Below are positions 46,401 through 49,608 of a DNA stretch of 49,608 bases, in pieces. The notes under the pieces are model-generated. The model searched no databases. It had not been told where the DNA came from and saw nothing but the letters and a program-made list of their open reading frames with translations. The DNA is from Bacteroidaceae bacterium (GTDB taxonomy: Bacteria; Bacteroidota; Bacteroidia; Bacteroidales; Bacteroidaceae): positions 1 to 49,608 of the forward strand of contig JAEEZS010000033.1 in NCBI GenBank assembly GCA_016291905.1, written 5' to 3'. The stretch's first letter is position 1. Every line of letters begins with the position of its first letter. The translations under genes were made by a program, and so were the position numbers.

Positions 46401-47636
46401 GCTACCAACACGCCTGACAAGGACGACTCGTGGACCGACATAATAGAGATGCCCGACCTCATCCCCGCCGAGCAGCACGGCGTCCATCCCGCCCAGTACA
46501 CGTCGCCCGTCATCGAGCTGGGTGCCAAGTACACCGACTTCCGCTTCATGATCCTAGAGACCGTCAACATGCGTCTGGGTGCCTACGGCGTGCCGTACGT
46601 CAGCCTTGCCCGCTTCCAGATGTGGGGCGACAAGCCTGTTGACGAGGCTCCCTACAGCACCGTGAAGGGCCTCTCCGTCGCCGTCGATGCCATGATGGCC
46701 GCTGCCGACGCCGTGAAGGCCAATCCCACCGCCGACAACATCGCCCGTCTGCGCGAGGCCGTCAAGCTCGTCCGCTGGACACTCATCAACGGCAACATCG
46801 AGCCCGGCAACGAGCCCATCAACATCCTCTTCATCGGCAACAGCATCACCTACGGTGCCGGCCTTGGCGACCGCGCCACGCAGACGCCCCCCGTCAAGTG
46901 CGCCGAGAAGGTGGCCGAGGACACCCAGCGCCCCGTTTTCTTCCAGAACTGCGGCGTCAGCGGTGCCACCACCCTCGACTGGCTGCCCAAGACCTCGCTC
47001 TTCCGCAACGCCAACCGCCAGGCCTACGACCTCACCGAGAACGGCGGCTACCTCTTCTTCAGCATGATGCTGGGCACCAACGACAGTGCCGAGAGCGGCC
47101 CCAACGGCTCGCCCGTCAGCCCCGAGCAGTATGGCGAGAACCTGAAGACCATCATCGGCAAGCTCCACAGCAACTATCCCGATGCCCTCTTCATCGTCAA
47201 CTACCCCATCTGGTACAGCCCCAACACCCACAACGGCGCTGTGTATCTTGAGGCCGGCCTCAACCGCCTGAAGAGCTACCATCCCGTCATCGACCAGGTG
47301 GTGGCCGAGCTGCAGGGCCAGGGCCTACAGATATGGACGGGCAGCAAGGAGGCCTTCGGCTTCTTTGAGGATAAGTCCGAATACTTCATTGCCGAGAACG
47401 GCTACCAAGGCACCTTCTACCTCCATCCCAATGCCGTGGGCGCCGAGCACCTTGGCCACTTCTGGGCAGAGAGCATCGAGCAGCACATCCCGTCGGCCGA
47501 CATGATTGAGTGGACGCCCGTCGAGGTGCCCGCAGCCGCCGTCTACAACATGCAGGGCCAGCGCCTCCACGACGGTCAGCCGCTCGCACCGGGCCTCTAC
47601 ATCATGGGCGGACGCAAGGTGGTCGTCATCCGCTAA
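43428..47636 (+). CDS. Exported protein with four discoidin-like repeats and a C-terminal SGNH esterase domain
   Basis: 1402 residues from ATG 43428 (signal peptide MKKSRLLCLAAILMAFSTAW). Four ~155-residue repeats at about 30-190, 450-620, 700-860 and 905-1060 share LYANS.ESEQF...LIDPS.DY, IIFH.SW..PLPAG, YDTPD.MEILV.ND and F.SLARFQMY; they look like discoidin-type sugar-binding modules. After the first repeat there is a beta-trefoil-like stretch (FRIENKNNDFTIRNFNTGEY). Helical linkers join the modules. The last ~270 residues are an SGNH hydrolase: IGNSITYG with Ser1139, the Gly in GVSGAT, GTNDS, and YLHPN with His1333. The Asp usually three residues before that His is replaced (Phe). The tail (YNMQGQRL ... 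GGRKVVVIR) resembles a type IX sorting end. Probable surface deacetylase of a glycan. Confidence 0.8.
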   Translation: MKKSRLLCLAAILMAFSTAWAEDYIWTFNPEEGLITDASQLYANSVESEQFNVERLIDPSDDYTNIIFHSSWSNPLPAGVYNYLQVHLNEAREDFIFTMIGSNWVATYDTPDEMEILVSNDPENELSWISVAELPDMIPEDMHNVHPAFYTSPRIYLGAKYTDIRFVVKATVNNRDNYNGNIFFSLARFQMYAPIKIDDPVELLQMTLDDLRGYEFPTGTDPGFHEKSLVEAYKSALSEAQQAVTSGDAERCRTAKAALTAAFEAVMEGVNPVTDGFYYIVNSDERFLDTQNEEKAMFVDDTHTLSWKKFDESDESFIFRIENKNNDFTIRNFNTGEYITYQEPTSTAVSTSATPGVAQLLTSKGAGKWHISNLNNNKSYHAAGHNSGAGEKGFVSQWQNGALDFCLWYLRRIDDENYIKELTERQEQRALCGVLAGLAQTGREVYNSAFSYIVETDNPLITDASQLYANSVQSEQFNEAQLIDPSDNYSGIIFHSSWDDPLPGGVYNYLQVHFNEAREDMIFSMIGSAWPGTYDTPDQMEILVTNDPNDDASWVSVANLPDMIPSEDHNKYPAMYTSPRITFGGDYTDVRFVVKGTTNNRSNGNGNIYFSLARFQIYGSHVDYENSLCYIVEGLEDACDNLLELIYDAQLKVDNEEVTQADIDALTEAIATARELIEGKPLIKFDYTKDLVTGNYWYFNPADGLLTAEEQLYANSEQSSLFRVGRLIDPTDNYSGIIFHTSWDNPLPAGTDNYLQFHFNEPHDAFVFKMVGSGWAGTYDTPDHVVFLGTNTPGDEASWKTLIELPDLIPDEQHEAYPAKYTSPRITLDDSYTDLRMLIKATTNNRNNGNGNIFVSLARMQFYEARELTDQAVIDSLKQAEVDALVTPILDSVAIFYNKVMGVGTTPLILRDDQLYANSEESEQFYVGRLIDPSQDYSSIIFHTSWSDPLPAGTTNYIQVHLDEAVEHFIFSMIGSNWPSTYDTPDHIIIQATNTPDKDDSWTDIIEMPDLIPAEQHGVHPAQYTSPVIELGAKYTDFRFMILETVNMRLGAYGVPYVSLARFQMWGDKPVDEAPYSTVKGLSVAVDAMMAAADAVKANPTADNIARLREAVKLVRWTLINGNIEPGNEPINILFIGNSITYGAGLGDRATQTPPVKCAEKVAEDTQRPVFFQNCGVSGATTLDWLPKTSLFRNANRQAYDLTENGGYLFFSMMLGTNDSAESGPNGSPVSPEQYGENLKTIIGKLHSNYPDALFIVNYPIWYSPNTHNGAVYLEAGLNRLKSYHPVIDQVVAELQGQGLQIWTGSKEAFGFFEDKSEYFIAENGYQGTFYLHPNAVGAEHLGHFWAESIEQHIPSADMIEWTPVEVPAAAVYNMQGQRLHDGQPLAPGLYIMGGRKVVVIR

Positions 47637-47643
47637 CACAGGC

Positions 47644-47676
47644 AAGGCCGGCTGCCCCGAAAGGGGTGCCGGCCTT
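47644..47676 (+). terminator. Long GC-rich hairpin after the SGNH protein gene
   Basis: AAGGCCGGC (47644-47652) with GCCGGCCTT (47668-47676), inner CCCC-GAAA-GGGG. No T-tract follows (ACTTCT), so termination is probable but not canonical. Confidence 0.65.
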
Positions 47677-47760
47677 ACTTCTCCCTCCGCCACGCCCCCC
47701 GAGACGTTAAAAAGGACTAAAAAAAACGGACTGTTTGAACCAACATTTGTAAAATATCAT

Positions 47761-47768
47761 TACATTTG
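47761..47768 (+). promoter_or_regulatory. -7 element TACATTTG of the porin-like gene
   Basis: TACATTTG 70 bases before ATG 47839. A TTTG 23 bases upstream (47734-47737) is more distant than usual. Confidence 0.5.
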
Positions 47769-47838
47769 CGCACTCTAACGAAGAATAATCATTAACAGAT
47801 AACGTGTTTTATTAACCCAATTAAAAACTGAAAAAACA

Positions 47839-48444
47839 ATGAAGAAAGTTTTAGCACTTGTTGCAGCAGTCATGCTGCTTGGCGGCACTGCCATGGCGCA
47901 GGCCAGCTTCGGCGTCGGTTATGTCAACCCCACGCACATCAGCCTCTCTGACTCCAACCTGAACGGCCTCTATGCCGGTCTGGACTACAACATCCACTTC
48001 AGCGAGAACTTCGGCGTTGCCCCCGGCGTCTATGCCACCTATGCCACCAAGTCACAGGAATCCACCGGTGCCCTCGGCTCGGGCAAGATTACGCTCACCG
48101 AAGCCTATGTCGGCGTGCCCATCAACCTGAACTACAGCTTCAAGCTGGCCCCCGACTTCGCCATTGTCCTCTATGCCGGTCCCACCATCAGCTACGGCGT
48201 CATGTCGAAGAGCAAGGGTGACATCAAGATTCTCGGCATCAGCGGCAGCACCGAAGGCGACCTCTACGAGAACACCAACTACAAGCCCCTCGACGTGCTT
48301 GTGGGCGGCGGCGTTGCCTTCGACTGGGCAGAGACCTTCCGCGTCAGCCTCGGCTACAACTACGGAATTCTTGACCGTAATGCCAGCGACCATCACTCCT
48401 TCAACCGCAGCTACCTCCACATGGGTGTTGCCTACCTGTTCTGA
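47839..48444 (+). CDS. Outer-membrane beta-barrel (porin-like) protein
   Basis: 201 residues with a signal peptide (MKKVLALVAAVMLLGGTAMA). About eight alternating strands (SFGVGYVNPTHISL, LYAGLDYNIHFSENFGVAPG, FRVSLGYNYGILDR) and a terminal Phe (LHMGVAYLF), as in the OMP_b-brl family. Likely an abundant small barrel; ligand unknown. It has its own promoter and a strong terminator. Confidence 0.88.
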   Translation: MKKVLALVAAVMLLGGTAMAQASFGVGYVNPTHISLSDSNLNGLYAGLDYNIHFSENFGVAPGVYATYATKSQESTGALGSGKITLTEAYVGVPINLNYSFKLAPDFAIVLYAGPTISYGVMSKSKGDIKILGISGSTEGDLYENTNYKPLDVLVGGGVAFDWAETFRVSLGYNYGILDRNASDHHSFNRSYLHMGVAYLF

Positions 48445-48465
48445 TTTTAGACGGTATCATTAAGC

Positions 48466-48504
48466 AAGTGGGATGTGAGCGTGCGCTCGCGTCCCACTTT
48501 TTTT
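48466..48504 (+). terminator. Terminator after the porin-like gene
   Basis: AAGTGGGA (48466-48473) with TCCCACTT (48492-48499), inner GAGCG/CGCTC stem, followed by T residues to 48504. Confidence 0.9.
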
Positions 48505-48651
48505 GTAACCTCCTTCTCGCGGGGGCACGTTTTTGCAAACTTTGATTGGCACTTTCCCTTCGGGAAAAGGAAAAAAGTCCGACGGAAATGAAAAATAAAA
48601 GTTTGCCGCAAAAAAACACGCCCCGCGCTTTTCTTTCCCGAGAAAACGTTG

Positions 48652-48659
48652 TACCTTTG
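48652..48659 (+). promoter_or_regulatory. -7 element TACCTTTG of pckA
   Basis: TACCTTTG with TTTT (instead of TTTG) 19 bases upstream at 48629-48632. It leaves an A-rich leader of about 65 bases before ATG 48731. Confidence 0.6.
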
Positions 48660-48730
48660 TAGGCGGTAAAGAAAGGACATTTCCAAAAAACCATAAACCA
48701 ATAACCCTTTAACAATACAACAAAAAAAAA

Positions 48731-49608
48731 ATGAGAGCAGAAGAACTGAAAAAGTATGGCATCGAAGGTGTGAAGGAAGTAGTGTACAACCCCACCTACG
48801 AAGTGCTGTTCAACGAAGAGACCAAGCCCGAGCTGACGGGCTACGAGAAGGCTCAGGAGACTGAGCTGGGTGCGCTGAACGTGATGACGGGCGTCTTCAC
48901 CGGCCGCAGCCCCAAGGACAAGTACATCGTCATGGACGAGAACTCGAAGAACACCGTGTGGTGGAACACCCCCGAGTACCCCAACGACAACCACGAGATG
49001 AGCGAGTGCGTGTGGGCCGAGGTGAAGAAGCTGGCCCTCGCCCAGCTGAGCGGCAAGAAGCTCTACGTGGTGGACGGCTTCTGCGGCACCAACCACGACA
49101 CCCGCATGAAGGTGCGCTTCATCATGGAGGTGGCCTGGCAGGCACACTTCGTGACGAACATGTTCATCCGCCCGCAGAACCAGGCTGAGTTTGACCAGGA
49201 GCCCGACTTCGTGGTGTTCTGCGCCAGCAAGGCCAAGGTGGACAACTTCAAGGAGCTGGGCCTCCGCAGCGACACGTGCGTGGCCTTCAACGTCACCAGC
49301 AAGGAACAGGTGATCCTGAACACATGGTACGGCGGCGAGATGAAGAAGGGCATGTTCTCCATGATGAACTACTTCCTCCCGCTGAAGGGCATTGCCGCCA
49401 TGCACTGCTCGGCCAACACCGACATGAAGGGCGAGAACACCGCCATCTTCTTCGGCCTGAGCGGCACCGGCAAGACCACCCTCAGCACCGACCCGAAGCG
49501 TAAGCTCATCGGCGACGACGAGCACGGAGGGGACGACAAAGGCGTGTTCAACTATGAGGGTGGCTGCTACGCTAAGGTGATCAACCCCGCCAAGGCGGCT
49601 GAGCCCGA
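48731..49608 (+). CDS. pckA: Phosphoenolpyruvate carboxykinase (ATP), N-terminal part
   Basis: Open from ATG 48731 to the right edge without a stop, so the first ~292 residues are present. [32 protein letters not shown], the Mn-binding region [12 protein letters not shown], the P-loop [11 protein letters not shown] starting at Gly242, and the kinase-2 motif LIGDDEHG at about 259-266 are all present. Converts oxaloacetate and ATP to PEP, or the reverse for ATP gain in succinate fermenters. Position 267, usually Trp in DDEHGWDD, is Gly here (GGG codon). It was missed by stop-to-stop frame calling because it runs off the window. Confidence 0.95.
   Translation, partial: MRAEELKKYGIEGVKEVVYNPTYEVLFNEETKPELTGYEKAQETELGALNVMTGVFTGRSPKDKYIVMDENSKNTVWWNTPEYPNDNHEMSECVWAEVKKLALAQLSGKKLYVVDGFCGTNHDTRMKVRFIMEVAWQAHFVTNMFIRPQNQAEFDQEPDFVVFCASKAKVDNFKELGLRSDTCVAFNVTSKEQVILNTWYGGEMKKGMFSMMNYFLPLKGIAAMHCSANTDMKGENTAIFFGLSGTGKTTLSTDPKRKLIGDDEHGGDDKGVFNYEGGCYAKVINPAKAAEP

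Noticed and set aside
43806..46487. Long minus-strand frames opposite the SGNH protein gene (442 and 400 codons)
   Set aside because: Translations are Val/Gly/His-rich and mirror the internal repeats of the sense gene; typical of antisense frames in C-ending codon usage.

Overview
The window looks like chromosomal DNA of a Bacteroidota bacterium, most likely order Bacteroidales and plausibly family Prevotellaceae. The support is: promoters of the Bacteroidota type (TTTG or TTG, 19-20 bases, then TAnnTTTG) in front of many genes; the order tRNA-Tyr/Gly/Thr - tuf - tRNA-Trp - secE - nusG - rplKAJL - rpoBC, preceded by rpsU - tyrosine recombinase - hpf; BspA-like leucine-rich-repeat proteins; TPR/membrane/helix-turn-helix regulators; and large exported proteins ending in a short C-terminal tail like that of type IX secretion cargo. 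Shine-Dalgarno sequences are mostly absent.

Layout. 1-3845 (minus): a lipoprotein-type TPR sensor with a C-terminal helix-turn-helix, then a BspA-like LRR protein that runs off the left edge. 3846-4695: a gene-poor, repeat-rich spacer with a 28-bp inverted repeat enclosing a 21-bp tandem array. 4696-6098 (plus): a Fic-domain protein with a DNA-binding N-terminus and a palindromic operator on its promoter, then a PEMT/ICMT-type membrane methyltransferase. 6176-12587 (minus): a 1627-residue exported protein with four discoidin-like repeats, and downstream a type-B carboxylesterase lipoprotein. 12806-27381 (minus): the housekeeping block, rpoC back to rpsU, with four tRNAs and several clear terminators, including one between rplL and rpoB. 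27610-28326 (minus): a small beta-barrel protein. 28327-29192: a second gene-free, repeat-rich spacer. 29193-32958 (plus): a second TPR sensor / BspA-LRR pair. 33092-39170: a divergent glycan-degradation locus with a GH99/GH71-like protein, a DUF4838 lipoprotein and a GH92 alpha-mannosidase, without SusC/SusD. 39340-43369 (plus): korA and korB, interrupted by a four-helix-bundle (S23/IVP-type) gene boxed by inverted arrays of a 7-bp repeat, then upp. 43428-47636 (plus): a 1402-residue exported protein with four discoidin-like repeats fused to an SGNH esterase domain. 47839-48444: a porin-like beta-barrel. 48731 to the right edge: the start of pckA.

Working picture. The housekeeping block is conventional. 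The accessory parts are surface biology: two sensor/adhesin modules, two multi-lectin proteins each tied to an esterase (one by operon, one by fusion), and a mannosidase cluster. The most unusual structures are not long genes: the IR-bounded S23 cassette inside the kor operon, the two repeat nests beside the two TPR sensors, and the palindromic operator of the Fic gene. Functions come from motif recognition by eye; no database search was possible.
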